Source: Candidatus Kuenenia hertensis
GTDB lineage: Bacteria > Planctomycetota > Brocadiia > Brocadiales > Brocadiaceae
DNA length: 64,000 nt
Direction: 5' to 3'
Assembly: GCA_021646465.1 (NCBI GenBank)
Contig: SOET01000001.1
Coordinates: forward strand, 175,848-239,847
Shown here: positions 48,333-57,238 of the stretch, one piece after another
Position numbering within the stretch: position 1 is the first letter of the stretch
How the letters are laid out: every line of letters starts with the position of its first letter
The notes under the pieces: model-generated
Database searches by the model: none
What the model was told of the DNA's origin: nothing
What the model saw: only the letters and a program-made list of their open reading frames with translations
Made by a program: the position numbers and the translations under genes

Positions 48333-48818
48333 TTGGCACAACCAGAAGAACCTATTAATTTAGAAGAAACGGTTGTAAAAATTAATCGATGTACGACTGT
48401 AACCAAAGGCGGGAAGTCAATGAGTTTTAGTTCTCTCGTTGTTGTTGGAGATAAAGCGGGGAGTGTCGGCATTGGTTTTGGTAAAGCGCGTGAGGTTCCG
48501 AACGCTGTGAATAAAGCAGTTAAAGAAGCAAAAAAGCAGTTATATAAGATTAACTTAAAGGGTGATACGATACCTCACGAGATATGGGGAAGGTATAAAG
48601 CCGCTAAAGTATTTCTAAAGCCTGCGTCTCCTGGTACTGGTATTAAGGCAGGAGCCCCGGTAAGGTCAGTATTGGAATTTGTTGGGGTCAGGAACATTTT
48701 AACTAAATGCTATGGGAAGAGGAATCCTCTTAACGTAGTGAAAGCAACATTAAATGGTTTAAGGGCCTTAAAAACGAAAGAAGAAGTTGAAGAATTGCGG
48801 GGAGTAAAGATAGAATGA
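48333..48818 (+). CDS. rpsE: 30S ribosomal protein S5
   Basis: 161 residues with a TTG start at 48333 preceded by AAGGAGACAC; no ATG is available before the conserved part. LEETVVKINRCTTVTKGGKS and GKAREVPNAVNKAVKEAKK are diagnostic, and the double-stranded-RNA-like N-terminal domain is complete. Functions in decoding accuracy. Its TGA overlaps the rplO ATG, leaving no place for rpmD. Confidence 0.97.
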   Translation: MAQPEEPINLEETVVKINRCTTVTKGGKSMSFSSLVVVGDKAGSVGIGFGKAREVPNAVNKAVKEAKKQLYKINLKGDTIPHEIWGRYKAAKVFLKPASPGTGIKAGAPVRSVLEFVGVRNILTKCYGKRNPLNVVKATLNGLRALKTKEEVEELRGVKIE

Positions 48819-49258
48819 ATCTTTTTGACTTAAAATCGATACCCATAAAGAGAAAACGTAAGAAAAGGGTAGGACGCGGTGTAGGTTCCGGGCTGGGAAA
48901 GACCGCCGGTCGTGGTGCGAAGGGAGCTTCTTCTAGATCCGGTTATAAAATGAAAAAGTTGTTTGAGGGGGGACAAACTCCTCTTTTCCGCCGCTTACCA
49001 AAGCGTGGATTTAACAACAAATTTAAAAAAAATTACAGCATCGTAAATTTAAGGGATATAGCGCATTTTGATTCTGGCGAAACGGTAACAATTAGCATGT
49101 TAAAAGAACATGGAATTGTTAAGAAAATTGTTACAGGCATCAAAGTATTGGGCGAGGGTGAACTTAATAATCCAATAACTGTGGAAGCTCATAAATTTAG
49201 TAAAGTGGCAATAGATAAAATTAAAGCTGCAGGCGGAGAGGCAAAAGTAATTTCATGA
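48815..49258 (+). CDS. rplO: 50S ribosomal protein L15
   Basis: 147 residues. KRVGRGVGSGLGKTAGRGAK with SRSGYK after it, and FEGGQTPLFRRLPKRGFNN, are diagnostic. Begins in an ATGA overlap with rpsE and ends in another with secY, so three genes are coupled. In most bacteria rpmD lies between rpsE and rplO; it is missing here. Confidence 0.97.
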   Translation: MNLFDLKSIPIKRKRKKRVGRGVGSGLGKTAGRGAKGASSRSGYKMKKLFEGGQTPLFRRLPKRGFNNKFKKNYSIVNLRDIAHFDSGETVTISMLKEHGIVKKIVTGIKVLGEGELNNPITVEAHKFSKVAIDKIKAAGGEAKVIS

Positions 49259-50637
49259 TTGAGCAATTTGGAAATATTTTTCGCATACCTGAATTAAGGA
49301 AAAAGGTTTTAATTACACTAGGTTTAATTGCGCTGTGTCGTATTGGAGTATATATACCTATACCAGGAATTGATACGACTGTGTTAAAATCGTATTTTAA
49401 TCAATTCTCACAGTCTGGAATCGGGCAATTATTAGGAATGGTGGATATGTTTGCGGGGGGTGCTATGTCTTCCGGGGCTATTTTTGGTTTAGGGGTAATG
49501 CCTTATATTAGTGCATCTATTATTTTCCAATTGCTGGTAGGTGTGGTTCCTTATTTGGAAAGATTGCAAAAAGAAGGAGAAGTTGGAAGAAAAAAAATCA
49601 ACCAATATACCAGACTTGCGACAGTAGGCTTGTGTCTTTTCCAGGCTTTTGTAATGACAAGAACGCTATATACAGTGGAATTCAACGGGGCCCCCGTAAT
49701 ACCTGTATATTTGCAAGGCATTGGTTTTCAGCTTATGGCAGCCCTATTGCTGACTACCGGAACCATGACGTTAATGTGGATCGGTGAACAGATCGAAGAG
49801 CACGGAATTGGGAGCGGGATATCGATTGTTATAATGGTGGGCATTATTGATCGGTTACCTTGGGCTTTTAATCAGATTGTGCAAAACTTTACTTTTTCAG
49901 TGGCGCCGGCAGAACATCAAATCGGAATAGTAAAGCTGATTATATTGTTGGGCATGTTTTTTACCATAGTCGGAGGTGTTGTATATATAACGCAAGGGCA
50001 AAGGCGTATCCCGATACAACAGGCAAAGCATACGCGCGGCAGAAGGGTTTATGGAGGACAGAGGCATTTCTTGCCGCTTAGGGTGAATCAGGCTGGTGTA
50101 ATGCCAATTATATTTGCACAATCCTTGCTAATTTTCCCTGCTGCTATTATGCAGGGTATCCAGGTAAGGCTTGAGCCGGGAAGCATTGGTTATTGGTTTA
50201 CTTCCCGGTTATCAGGGGTTTTGCAGGAAGGCGTACTATATGTGATACTTTATATATTGTTAATTACCTTTTTTTGTTATTTCTGGACAGCTATCCAATT
50301 TAATCCAAAAGAAATGTCCAGTAATATGAAAGACTATGGAAGCTTTATTCCTGGGATTAGACCGGGGCATAGAACCGCAGAATATCTGGAGGGGATAATG
50401 GGTAAAATAACGCTTGCAGGCGCGGCTTTTTTATCTTTAATTGCGATTCTTCCAAAGCTAGTAGCGAGCGGCTTTGAACTTAACAGAGCGATTGCCGGAT
50501 TTTACGGGGGGACTGGACTATTGATTATTGTTGGTGTTGCTTTAGATATGGTTCAGAGAATAGAGTCTCATATGATCATGAGGCAGTATAGCGGTTTCCT
50601 GAGCGGTGGTACCAGAATTAAAGGAAGAATGGGATGA
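49255..50637 (+). CDS. secY: Preprotein translocase channel SecY
   Basis: 460 residues with ten hydrophobic helices. Plug/TM2 region VDMFAGGAMSSGAIFGLGVMPYI, TM5 GEQIEEHGIGSGISI and the cytoplasmic loop GRRVYGGQRHFLPLRVNQAG with MPIIFAQSL are diagnostic. The inner-membrane channel for protein export. It starts in the ATGA overlap with rplO and ends in the ATGA overlap with adk. Confidence 0.97.
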   Translation: MIEQFGNIFRIPELRKKVLITLGLIALCRIGVYIPIPGIDTTVLKSYFNQFSQSGIGQLLGMVDMFAGGAMSSGAIFGLGVMPYISASIIFQLLVGVVPYLERLQKEGEVGRKKINQYTRLATVGLCLFQAFVMTRTLYTVEFNGAPVIPVYLQGIGFQLMAALLLTTGTMTLMWIGEQIEEHGIGSGISIVIMVGIIDRLPWAFNQIVQNFTFSVAPAEHQIGIVKLIILLGMFFTIVGGVVYITQGQRRIPIQQAKHTRGRRVYGGQRHFLPLRVNQAGVMPIIFAQSLLIFPAAIMQGIQVRLEPGSIGYWFTSRLSGVLQEGVLYVILYILLITFFCYFWTAIQFNPKEMSSNMKDYGSFIPGIRPGHRTAEYLEGIMGKITLAGAAFLSLIAILPKLVASGFELNRAIAGFYGGTGLLIIVGVALDMVQRIESHMIMRQYSGFLSGGTRIKGRMG

Positions 50638-51311
50638 GGATCGTTTTTCTGGGTCCTCCGGGTGCAGGCAAAGGAACGCAAGCAGAAACAGTCAGTAAAA
50701 ATGAAAAAATTCCTCATATTTCTTCCGGAAATTTATTGCGAGAAGCTATAGAAACCGGAACTGAAACAGGACTAAAGGCGCGTTCGTATATTGAAAAAGG
50801 TTTGCTGGTGCCAGACGAGGTGGTTGTTGGTATAATCAAAGACAGAATTTTGAAGGGCGATTGTAAAAATGGTTTTGTTTTAGATGGCTTTCCAAGAACA
50901 CTTGCGCAAGCAAAGATTCTTGATGAAATGTTAAAAACACTAGGGAATCACATTGATGTTGTTTTTTATTTTATTGTTTCCGAAGATGCGGTTGTTGCGA
51001 GATTATCAGGGAGAATGATTTGTAGTGCGTGTGGGGCAAATTATCATGTGCAATTTGTACCCCCGATAAAAGAAGGTCTTTGTGACAAATGTAGCGGAAA
51101 ATTACATCAAAGGACAGATGATAAGCCGGAAACTGTTTTAGAGAGACTAAAAGTATATCGTGAGCAAACTGCAGGATTAGTTGAATATTACAGGAATAAT
51201 AAAATATTAAGGGAAATATCCAGTGATTTAAAAATTGAGGAGATCTCAAAAAATATCGCTGATATCATTAATTATGAATTGAAGAAGCATAAAAAAACAA
51301 TGGTGGGGTGA
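50634..51311 (+). CDS. adk: Adenylate kinase
   Basis: 225 residues; interconverts ATP plus AMP with two ADP. P-loop GPPGAGKGTQAE, NMP-binding region HISSGNLLREAI, DGFPRTLAQA and the LID with four cysteines (CSACGANYH and CDKC), a structural zinc site of the long-type enzyme. Begins in the secY stop; secY-adk-map is a common trio. Confidence 0.97.
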   Translation: MRIVFLGPPGAGKGTQAETVSKNEKIPHISSGNLLREAIETGTETGLKARSYIEKGLLVPDEVVVGIIKDRILKGDCKNGFVLDGFPRTLAQAKILDEMLKTLGNHIDVVFYFIVSEDAVVARLSGRMICSACGANYHVQFVPPIKEGLCDKCSGKLHQRTDDKPETVLERLKVYREQTAGLVEYYRNNKILREISSDLKIEEISKNIADIINYELKKHKKTMVG

Positions 51312-51317
51312 TAAAAG

Positions 51318-52070
51318 GTGATAGTTCGTAAATCGCCTCGAGAGATTGAACTAATGCGATGTGCTGGTAAGATAACAGCGGATGCGTTAGCGTTGGCAAA
51401 AGAGCTTGCGAAAAAAGACGTTACTACAGATTTTTTGAATGAAGAAATAGAGAAGTTTATTATCAGTCAAGATGGCATACCTGTATTTAAAGGGTATAGA
51501 GGATTTCCAAAAAGCATTTGCACATCTATAAATGAAGAGGTTGTTCATGGTATTCCTAGCCAAAGGAGGTTGGGTGAAGGTGATATTTTAAGTGTTGATG
51601 TAGGTGTGCGTTATCGTAAATATGTTGCCGATGCTGCATTGACAATACCTATCGGTAAAATTTCTAAAGAAGCTGAAAGGCTTTTGGAAGTGTGCGAGAA
51701 GTCGCTGTATTTGGCGATAAGTGTGATAAAGTCGAACGAAAAACTTTCATTGATTTCGAGAACAATTCAAGACTTTGTTGAAAAAAACGGGTTTTCTGTT
51801 GTCAGAAATTATACCGGTCATGGAATAGGCAGAAGCATGCATGAGGACCCGCAGGTACCCAATTTTGTTAGTAAATCGCTTTTAGAGTCAGATGAAATAT
51901 TAATGCCTGGTGTTACAATTGCTATAGAGCCTATGATTTGTATGGGCAAACCAGATACAAAGGTGTTAAATAATAAATGGGTGGTTGTAACAAAAGATGG
52001 CAAATTATCAGCCCACTTTGAGCATACTGTGGTAATTACTGAAAATGGGGCAGATATCTTAACACTATAA
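51318..52070 (+). CDS. map: Methionine aminopeptidase, type I
   Basis: 250 residues with a GTG start six bases after adk. Removes the initiator methionine from nascent proteins. Metal ligands are visible: Asp in LSVDVGVRYRKYVADAALT (two), His in GHGIGRSMHEDPQVPNF, Glu in IAIEPM and Glu in FEHTVVIT. IVRKSPREIELMRCAGKI is the usual start. No N-terminal zinc-finger extension. Confidence 0.97.
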   Translation: MIVRKSPREIELMRCAGKITADALALAKELAKKDVTTDFLNEEIEKFIISQDGIPVFKGYRGFPKSICTSINEEVVHGIPSQRRLGEGDILSVDVGVRYRKYVADAALTIPIGKISKEAERLLEVCEKSLYLAISVIKSNEKLSLISRTIQDFVEKNGFSVVRNYTGHGIGRSMHEDPQVPNFVSKSLLESDEILMPGVTIAIEPMICMGKPDTKVLNNKWVVVTKDGKLSAHFEHTVVITENGADILTL

Positions 52071-52091
52071 ATTTTTTTGTTGTTTATCTAT

Positions 52092-52310
52092 ATGGCAAAA
52101 GAAGAGCCTATTCGTGTAGAAGCAATTGTAAGAGAAGCACTCCCTAATGCAATGTTTAGGGTAGAATTACAAAATGGACATAAGATACTTGCACATGTTT
52201 CTGGTAAAATGCGAATGCACTTTATTAAAATATTACCTGGTGATAAAGTGACGGTCGAGATGTCTCCATACGATCTTGATAAAGGTAGAATAATTTATCG
52301 GCAAGTTTAA
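52092..52310 (+). CDS. infA: Translation initiation factor IF-1
   Basis: 72 residues from the ATG at 52092 ([20 protein letters not shown]); the frame also opens five codons earlier, but the family starts at MAKE. An OB-fold with [20 protein letters not shown] and [14 protein letters not shown]. It blocks the A site during initiation. Normal position between map and rpmJ. Confidence 0.97.
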   Translation: MAKEEPIRVEAIVREALPNAMFRVELQNGHKILAHVSGKMRMHFIKILPGDKVTVEMSPYDLDKGRIIYRQV

Positions 52311-52351
52311 TAAGGAATATTTTTATAAGAAATTATTAATAGAAAGATACA

Positions 52352-52465
52352 ATGAAAGTTAGAACTTCCGTAAAGCGAATATGTGAAAACTGTAAAATAA
52401 TAAGAAGAAAAAATGTAGTTCGTGTTATTTGTTCAAATCCTCGGCACAAGCAAAGGCAAGGATAG
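52352..52465 (+). CDS. rpmJ: 50S ribosomal protein L36
   Basis: 37 residues: [20 protein letters not shown], then [16 protein letters not shown]. The CxxC, C and H ligands of the zinc-binding form are all present. Standard position between infA and rpsM. Confidence 0.96.
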   Translation: MKVRTSVKRICENCKIIRRKNVVRVICSNPRHKQRQG

Positions 52466-52494
52466 TTTTGTGATTTCTGGAAAGGAATTTATTA

Positions 52495-52878
52495 ATGCCT
52501 AGAATTGCAGGTACAGACATCCCCTCAGACAAAAGAATTGTTGTTGCATTGACATATTTTTATGGAATTGGGAGCTCTTTATCCAGGAAAATTCTAAAAG
52601 AGCTGAATATAGATGAAAATATTCGCGCCAGGGATCTTCATGAAGATCAATTAAGTATTTTGGGTGCGCATATTGGAAAAAATTATAACGTAGAAGGTCA
52701 ATTACGTAGGCAAGAGTTACAGAATATTTCACGTTTAAGAAGTATTGGATGCTACCGTGGGTACCGTCATCGACTTGGATTACCTGTCAGAGGGCAAAGA
52801 ACAAAGACAAATGCCCGAACCCGCAAGGGGAGAAAGAAGACAGTGGCTGGTAAGAAAGGTATCAAAGAGATGAGATAA
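52495..52878 (+). CDS. rpsM: 30S ribosomal protein S13
   Basis: 127 residues. [40 protein letters not shown] and [18 protein letters not shown] are diagnostic. In the 30S head, contacts the P-site tRNA with its C-terminal tail. The next gene is not rpsK, as usual, but a methyltransferase-like gene 63 bases on. Confidence 0.97.
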   Translation: MPRIAGTDIPSDKRIVVALTYFYGIGSSLSRKILKELNIDENIRARDLHEDQLSILGAHIGKNYNVEGQLRRQELQNISRLRSIGCYRGYRHRLGLPVRGQRTKTNARTRKGRKKTVAGKKGIKEMR

Positions 52879-52941
52879 GCCTAAGTGGACGAGTCTGATT
52901 AATATAATTTTAAGAGAGATTAAAAGCCTTTAAGGATTAAG

Positions 52942-53781
52942 ATGGGAAAAAGAGAAAGAATTACTTCATTGCTAAAAGCCGACACAGGTTTTTTAAAAAC
53001 TCTCGAATTAAATCTTGAAAAGCCGTTAGATTGCAGAGAAAATAAAAAGTTTAATGAGGTAATTGGATTCTGCGAGCAGGTTGTTGCAATCATTGAGGCT
53101 TACTATAAAGAGAAAAAAGAAATTGTATTTCTTGATTGTTCCTGTGGTAAATCATATTTATCATTTATTTTAAATTATGTTCTTTCTAAAGAATTTGCAT
53201 TAAACACATATTTTTATGCAGTAGATAGGAATCCGATATTAATACAAAAGTGCGAGATGATTAAGGATATTCTTGGCTTTAATAATATGTGTTTTATAAA
53301 CACTAGAATAATTGATGTTAAACCTGAAAAGTCCATTGATTTTGTTATTGCATTACACGCCTGCGATGTTGCTACTGATGAGAGTATTGCAAAAGCCATT
53401 AAGATAAAATCGAAACACATTTTGGTTGTACCATGTTGTGAAAATAATATTAGGAATCGCCTTAAAGAAGGTCATCCTTTGATGAATATAACGGATTTCG
53501 GGCTATTAAGGTACAGATTTGCTAATATTCTTACAGAAGCGTTAAGGGCACAGTTTTTAGCAGGTGCTGGTTATAGTGTTAAGTTAGTTGAGATCGTATC
53601 ACCAAGGTACACCCCGAAAAATTTGATGATTATCGCAAAGAGAAGAAAAAGAAATAAGAAATACAATATGACTAAGTTTCAAAAATTAGATGAGATGTTT
53701 AATACGGAGTTTGTGTTGCAAAGTTTTTTTGACGATACACACTTGGTTCAAAATGAATGTAATAAGGCGTTATGCGGGTGA
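52942..53781 (+). CDS. Methyltransferase-like protein (Methyltransf_32 type) inside the alpha operon
   Basis: 279 residues, ATG at 52942 with AAGGAT just upstream. A Rossmann-like SAM-binding fold can be read: motif I FLDCSCGKSYLSFIL (~67-82), the acidic strand FYAVDRNPILIQKCE (~95-110) and DFVIALHACDVATDESIAKA followed by HILVVPCC (~134-165). The LHACD...TD and PCC pattern resembles the PF13679 group that includes GSTCD/METTL25-like proteins, whose substrates are mostly unknown. Glycine-poor motif I (DCSCGKS) is a little unusual. It lies between rpsM and rpsK in the same direction with short gaps, so it is probably cotranscribed with ribosomal genes; rRNA, tRNA or a ribosomal protein is a plausible target, by inference only. 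Confidence 0.75.
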   Translation: MGKRERITSLLKADTGFLKTLELNLEKPLDCRENKKFNEVIGFCEQVVAIIEAYYKEKKEIVFLDCSCGKSYLSFILNYVLSKEFALNTYFYAVDRNPILIQKCEMIKDILGFNNMCFINTRIIDVKPEKSIDFVIALHACDVATDESIAKAIKIKSKHILVVPCCENNIRNRLKEGHPLMNITDFGLLRYRFANILTEALRAQFLAGAGYSVKLVEIVSPRYTPKNLMIIAKRRKRNKKYNMTKFQKLDEMFNTEFVLQSFFDDTHLVQNECNKALCG

Positions 53782-53813
53782 TGCAACTGTTTATTATTTT
53801 ATGAGGTAAAAAC

Positions 53814-54191
53814 ATGTCTAAAACAAGCAAAAAGATAAGGCGCAACGTTACAAGGGCTATAGCAAATATTAAAGCCACTTTTAATAATACATATGTGACA
53901 ATAACAGATGTAAATGGAGAGACAATTTGCTGGGCAAGTGCTGGCACGGCGGGTTATAAGGGCTCTCGTAAAAGTACTCCTTTTGCCGCACAGAAAGCAG
54001 CGACAAGTGCTGCTGAAAAGGCTCAAAAATATGGAATACAGGAAATAGAAATTAGAGTTAAGGGGCCAGGACCTGGTCGCGAATCGGCTATTACTGCTCT
54101 GCAGGCAGCAGGTTTAAGCGTAAAAGCGATAGAGGATGTTACGCCTCTTCCGCATAACGGTTGTCGACCACGGAAAAAACGCAGGGTATAA
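53814..54191 (+). CDS. rpsK: 30S ribosomal protein S11
   Basis: 125 residues. [34 protein letters not shown] segment (here [17 protein letters not shown]), and [15 protein letters not shown] end are diagnostic. Forms the mRNA exit platform of the 30S. ATGAGGTAAAAAC precedes the start. Confidence 0.97.
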   Translation: MSKTSKKIRRNVTRAIANIKATFNNTYVTITDVNGETICWASAGTAGYKGSRKSTPFAAQKAATSAAEKAQKYGIQEIEIRVKGPGPGRESAITALQAAGLSVKAIEDVTPLPHNGCRPRKKRRV

Positions 54192-54224
54192 GTAAATACA
54201 AATGCAGTACCGGAAAGGAAAAAT

Positions 54225-54851
54225 ATGGCGAGATATGTAGGACCACAATGCAGGTTGTGTAGAAGAGAAGGGGAAAAGTTGTTTCTTAAGGGGTTTCGTT
54301 GTGAAACGGCTAAGTGTGCTATCACAAAACGAAAGTATCCCCCAGGCCAGTTTTCTTGGGGAAGAGGGAAACTTTCTAAGTATGGTATTCAGTTTCGCGA
54401 AAAACAGAAAATGAAGCGTTTTTATGGTATATTGGAAAAACAGTTTCGGAATTACTTTAGGAAAGCGGAAAAACAGAAAGGGAATACCGGTGATAATCTG
54501 TTGATAATGTTAGAACGCAGATTAGATAACGTAGTACATTTAATTTCATTTGCACATTCCAGGAAAAGTGCTAGACAACTTATTTTGCACGGCCATATAA
54601 CGGTAAATGACAAAAAAGTTGATATCCCTTCTTTTTTGGTAAGGGTTGGTGATGTGATAAAACCTAAGAATAGTGAGAAAAGCCGGAAGTTTGTTCAGGA
54701 TAACATTGAATCTTCAAAGTCGCGAAAAATACCCTCTTGGTTGGAATTTCGTTCTGATTCACTGGAAGGTGTGGTTACACAATTACCAACACGGGATGAT
54801 ATTTCGGTTTCTGTGCAGGAACAATTAATTATAGAACTGTGTTCTAAATAA
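54225..54851 (+). CDS. rpsD: 30S ribosomal protein S4
   Basis: 208 residues. N-terminal CRLCRREGEKLFLKGFRCET followed by AKCAI gives the four-cysteine zinc form. KLSKYGIQFREKQKMKRFYG and the S4 RNA-binding domain (RLDNVVHLISFAHSRKSARQ, HGHITVNDKKVDIPSF) are complete. 16S assembly initiator; S4 represses the alpha operon in E. coli. Confidence 0.97.
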   Translation: MARYVGPQCRLCRREGEKLFLKGFRCETAKCAITKRKYPPGQFSWGRGKLSKYGIQFREKQKMKRFYGILEKQFRNYFRKAEKQKGNTGDNLLIMLERRLDNVVHLISFAHSRKSARQLILHGHITVNDKKVDIPSFLVRVGDVIKPKNSEKSRKFVQDNIESSKSRKIPSWLEFRSDSLEGVVTQLPTRDDISVSVQEQLIIELCSK

Positions 54852-55003
54852 TTGGTATGTTTTAGGCTGGCACATTCCATCCATTAAGATTATTATTTGT
54901 AGTTAACGATTATATTTATAATACCGCAAATCTTCGTAAGAAAAATTACTTGCGTCAAATTTATTTTTATAAATTCCCTTATAAATAGATTAGGGAGGAA
55001 AAT

Positions 55004-56020
55004 ATGCGAATAAGGTGGAGAGGTCTTGAACTACCAGTACGTGTAGAAGTTGAAAATGAGACTTTGACTGACAGATATGGTAAGTTCATAGCAGCCCCTT
55101 TCGAACGTGGTTTTGGTCATTCAATAGGAAATAGTTTACGTAGGGTGTTACTGTCTTCATTAGAAGGTAGCGCTGTTGTCTCGGTAAAAATAGAAGGAGT
55201 GGCTCATGAATTCACTAGCGTGCCAGGTGTTGTTGAAGATGTTGCAGACATAATACTGAACATCAAAAATGTGGTTGTTAAAATGCATTCTGATCAGCCG
55301 AAAATTATAAGAATTGAGGCTAACAAAAAAGGTGCAGTTACAGGTAAGGATATAATTACTGATGAAAGCGTAGAAATTATCAATAGTGATTTACATATTG
55401 CCACTCTTTCTGAGGATGTAGCCTTTAATGTTGAAATGGAGGTAAGAAAAGGGAGGGGATACGTTACGGCAGATGAAAATGAATCTGAGGAACAAGAGAT
55501 CGGTTTGATTGCTGTAGATTCTGTTTTTTCTCCTGTGAGGAATGTTCGTTATGCTACAGAGGAAACGCGTGTCGGAAGGCGCACAAATTATGACCGGCTC
55601 ATTATGGAGATTTGGACGAATGGTACTATTACTCCGGAAATGGCTTTGGTTGAAGCGGCAATGATTACGAGAAAACATTTAAATCCGTTCGTTCAATACT
55701 TCGAGATCGGCAGAGAATTACAGCAAATTGAAAAGACTATGTCTGTTGAGTCTACTGCAGACCTGTCTGCTGAAGAGTTTAATAAAACGTTGAGTATGCC
55801 CATTGCAGAGTTGGATTTATCAGTAAGGGCTTCCAATTGTCTCGAGACTGCAAATATCGTAACGGTTGGGGATCTTGTCGTTAAAACAGAGGAAGATCTA
55901 TTACAGATAAAAAATTTTGGCAAGACAACTATGAAGGAACTAAAGAAAAAATTAAGTCAATTAAATTTGGCCATTGGAATGCCGTTAGAAATAAAGCAAA
56001 TGGAAAAGGGAAAAGGATAA
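55004..56020 (+). CDS. rpoA: RNA polymerase alpha subunit
   Basis: 338 residues. The N-terminal dimerisation domain has FERGFGHSIGNSLRRVLLSS and EGVAHEFTSVPGVVEDV; the C-terminal domain (~265-330) has IAELDLSVRASNCLETANIV and the helix-hairpin-helix NFGKTTMKELKKKL, which contacts UP elements and activators. GGGAGG precedes the ATG. The 152-base gap before it, the widest inside the ribosomal block, may hold an internal promoter, but I cannot place one with a good spacer. Confidence 0.98.
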   Translation: MRIRWRGLELPVRVEVENETLTDRYGKFIAAPFERGFGHSIGNSLRRVLLSSLEGSAVVSVKIEGVAHEFTSVPGVVEDVADIILNIKNVVVKMHSDQPKIIRIEANKKGAVTGKDIITDESVEIINSDLHIATLSEDVAFNVEMEVRKGRGYVTADENESEEQEIGLIAVDSVFSPVRNVRYATEETRVGRRTNYDRLIMEIWTNGTITPEMALVEAAMITRKHLNPFVQYFEIGRELQQIEKTMSVESTADLSAEEFNKTLSMPIAELDLSVRASNCLETANIVTVGDLVVKTEEDLLQIKNFGKTTMKELKKKLSQLNLAIGMPLEIKQMEKGKG

Positions 56021-56024
56021 TATC

Positions 56025-56585
56025 ATGAGACACGGGAAGAGAGGTAGACATTTATCAAGGACTTCCGCCCATAGAAAATCACTAAGGCAGAATCTCGCAA
56101 ACAGTCTTTTTATTCACGGAAGAATAGTAACCACCGTTGAAAAAGCAAAAGAAACAAGGACTTTTGCAGAAAAGATAATTACTATTGCCAAAAAAGGATT
56201 AGGGAAAAAAGAAAGTGACAGGCCAGGTTACGTACATTGTTACCGACAGGTTCTCTCAAGGTTAAAGAATGGTGATGTAGTAAAAAAGATTTTTGGAGAG
56301 GGAAAGTGGCGTGAGAGTGGCGGTATTGCACAAAGATATATGAACAGAAATGGCGGATATACACGGATATTAAAATTATCGGGCACGCGACTGGGAGTTC
56401 TCACTGGTAGCAGTGTTGGAAAGGTACCGGAGCTTGAATATACCATGGGTGGAATTCGCAGGAAATTAAGGTTATTGGGAAGAAGGCTTAATGACAACGC
56501 ATCCCTTGCAGTTTTTGAATTGGTAGAAGGCGAAACAGAAACACAATCTGCCGAAGAGGTCAAACCTAAAGTCTCCACATCTTAA
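56025..56585 (+). CDS. rplQ: 50S ribosomal protein L17, long form
   Basis: 186 residues compared with ~120-130 in most bacteria. The core is clear: MRHGKRGRHLSRTSAHRKSL, TTVEKAKETRTFAEKIITIA and NRNGGYTRILKLSGTRLG, closing with NDNASLAVFELVEG. Between the last two blocks is an insert of ~26 residues (about 130-156, VLTGSSVGKVPELE and on), and there is an acidic C-terminal tail of ~18 residues. Near the tunnel exit, so the insert may be surface exposed. Four bases after rpoA. Confidence 0.95.
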   Translation: MRHGKRGRHLSRTSAHRKSLRQNLANSLFIHGRIVTTVEKAKETRTFAEKIITIAKKGLGKKESDRPGYVHCYRQVLSRLKNGDVVKKIFGEGKWRESGGIAQRYMNRNGGYTRILKLSGTRLGVLTGSSVGKVPELEYTMGGIRRKLRLLGRRLNDNASLAVFELVEGETETQSAEEVKPKVSTS

Positions 56586-56626
56586 TTAAAAAGTTTTTTA
56601 TTTCCTACGATATCTTTGTTTCTCTC

Positions 56627-57238
56627 ATGTGGATAGAAAACTTAACACAAAGAGAGGTTTTTGCTGACAAGCGTTTTGTTCTTGCTTCAAATTCTCCACA
56701 AAGGATTAAGTTGTTTAAATTGCTGGGGTGTTTATTTGATGTAATACCCCATGGTATTGATGAAAACGTTTGGGATAATAACCTGCCGCCTCATGAATTG
56801 GTTCAAAACCTTGCCTCATTAAAAGCATGCAATGTTGCCGAAGGGATGAATGATGTATTCATTATTGGTGCAGATACAATCGTTTTGCATAATAACGATA
56901 TTTATGGTAAGCCAAAAGATCAAAATGATGCAAAAAGAATACTTTCTTTGTTGAATAATTCAGTGCACGAAGTTCTTTCCGGGGTTTGTATCAAAGAAAT
57001 GCCATCGGGAAGAGAATCAGTAAGTGTTGCACGGACGAAAATAAAAATGAAGGATATTTCGATGAATGAAATTGAAAGATACGTACAATCAGGGGAACCA
57101 ATGGGTAAGGCAGGTGCTTACGCTATCCAGGGAGAAGGGGAAAGGTTTATTGATAAAATAGATGGAAGTTATTCAAATGTTGTTGGATTGCCTTTAGAAT
57201 TATTGGAAAAAATGCTTATTGATTTTGTGAAAAAATGA
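56627..57238 (+). CDS. maf: Maf-like nucleotide pyrophosphatase
   Basis: 203 residues. The family opening FVLASNSPQRIKLFKLLG, IIGADTIVLHNNDIYGKPKD, HEVLSGVCI and GKAGAYAIQGEGERFIDKID are all clear. Maf proteins hydrolyse non-canonical or methylated nucleoside triphosphates such as dTTP, UTP or m5UTP; which one is preferred here is not certain. The stop overlaps the next start as ATGA. Confidence 0.93.
   Translation: MWIENLTQREVFADKRFVLASNSPQRIKLFKLLGCLFDVIPHGIDENVWDNNLPPHELVQNLASLKACNVAEGMNDVFIIGADTIVLHNNDIYGKPKDQNDAKRILSLLNNSVHEVLSGVCIKEMPSGRESVSVARTKIKMKDISMNEIERYVQSGEPMGKAGAYAIQGEGERFIDKIDGSYSNVVGLPLELLEKMLIDFVKK

Noticed and set aside
54897..54922. TTGTAG ... TATAAT promoter before rpoA
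   Set aside because: The spacer is only 14 bases, too short for a confident sigma-70 promoter.
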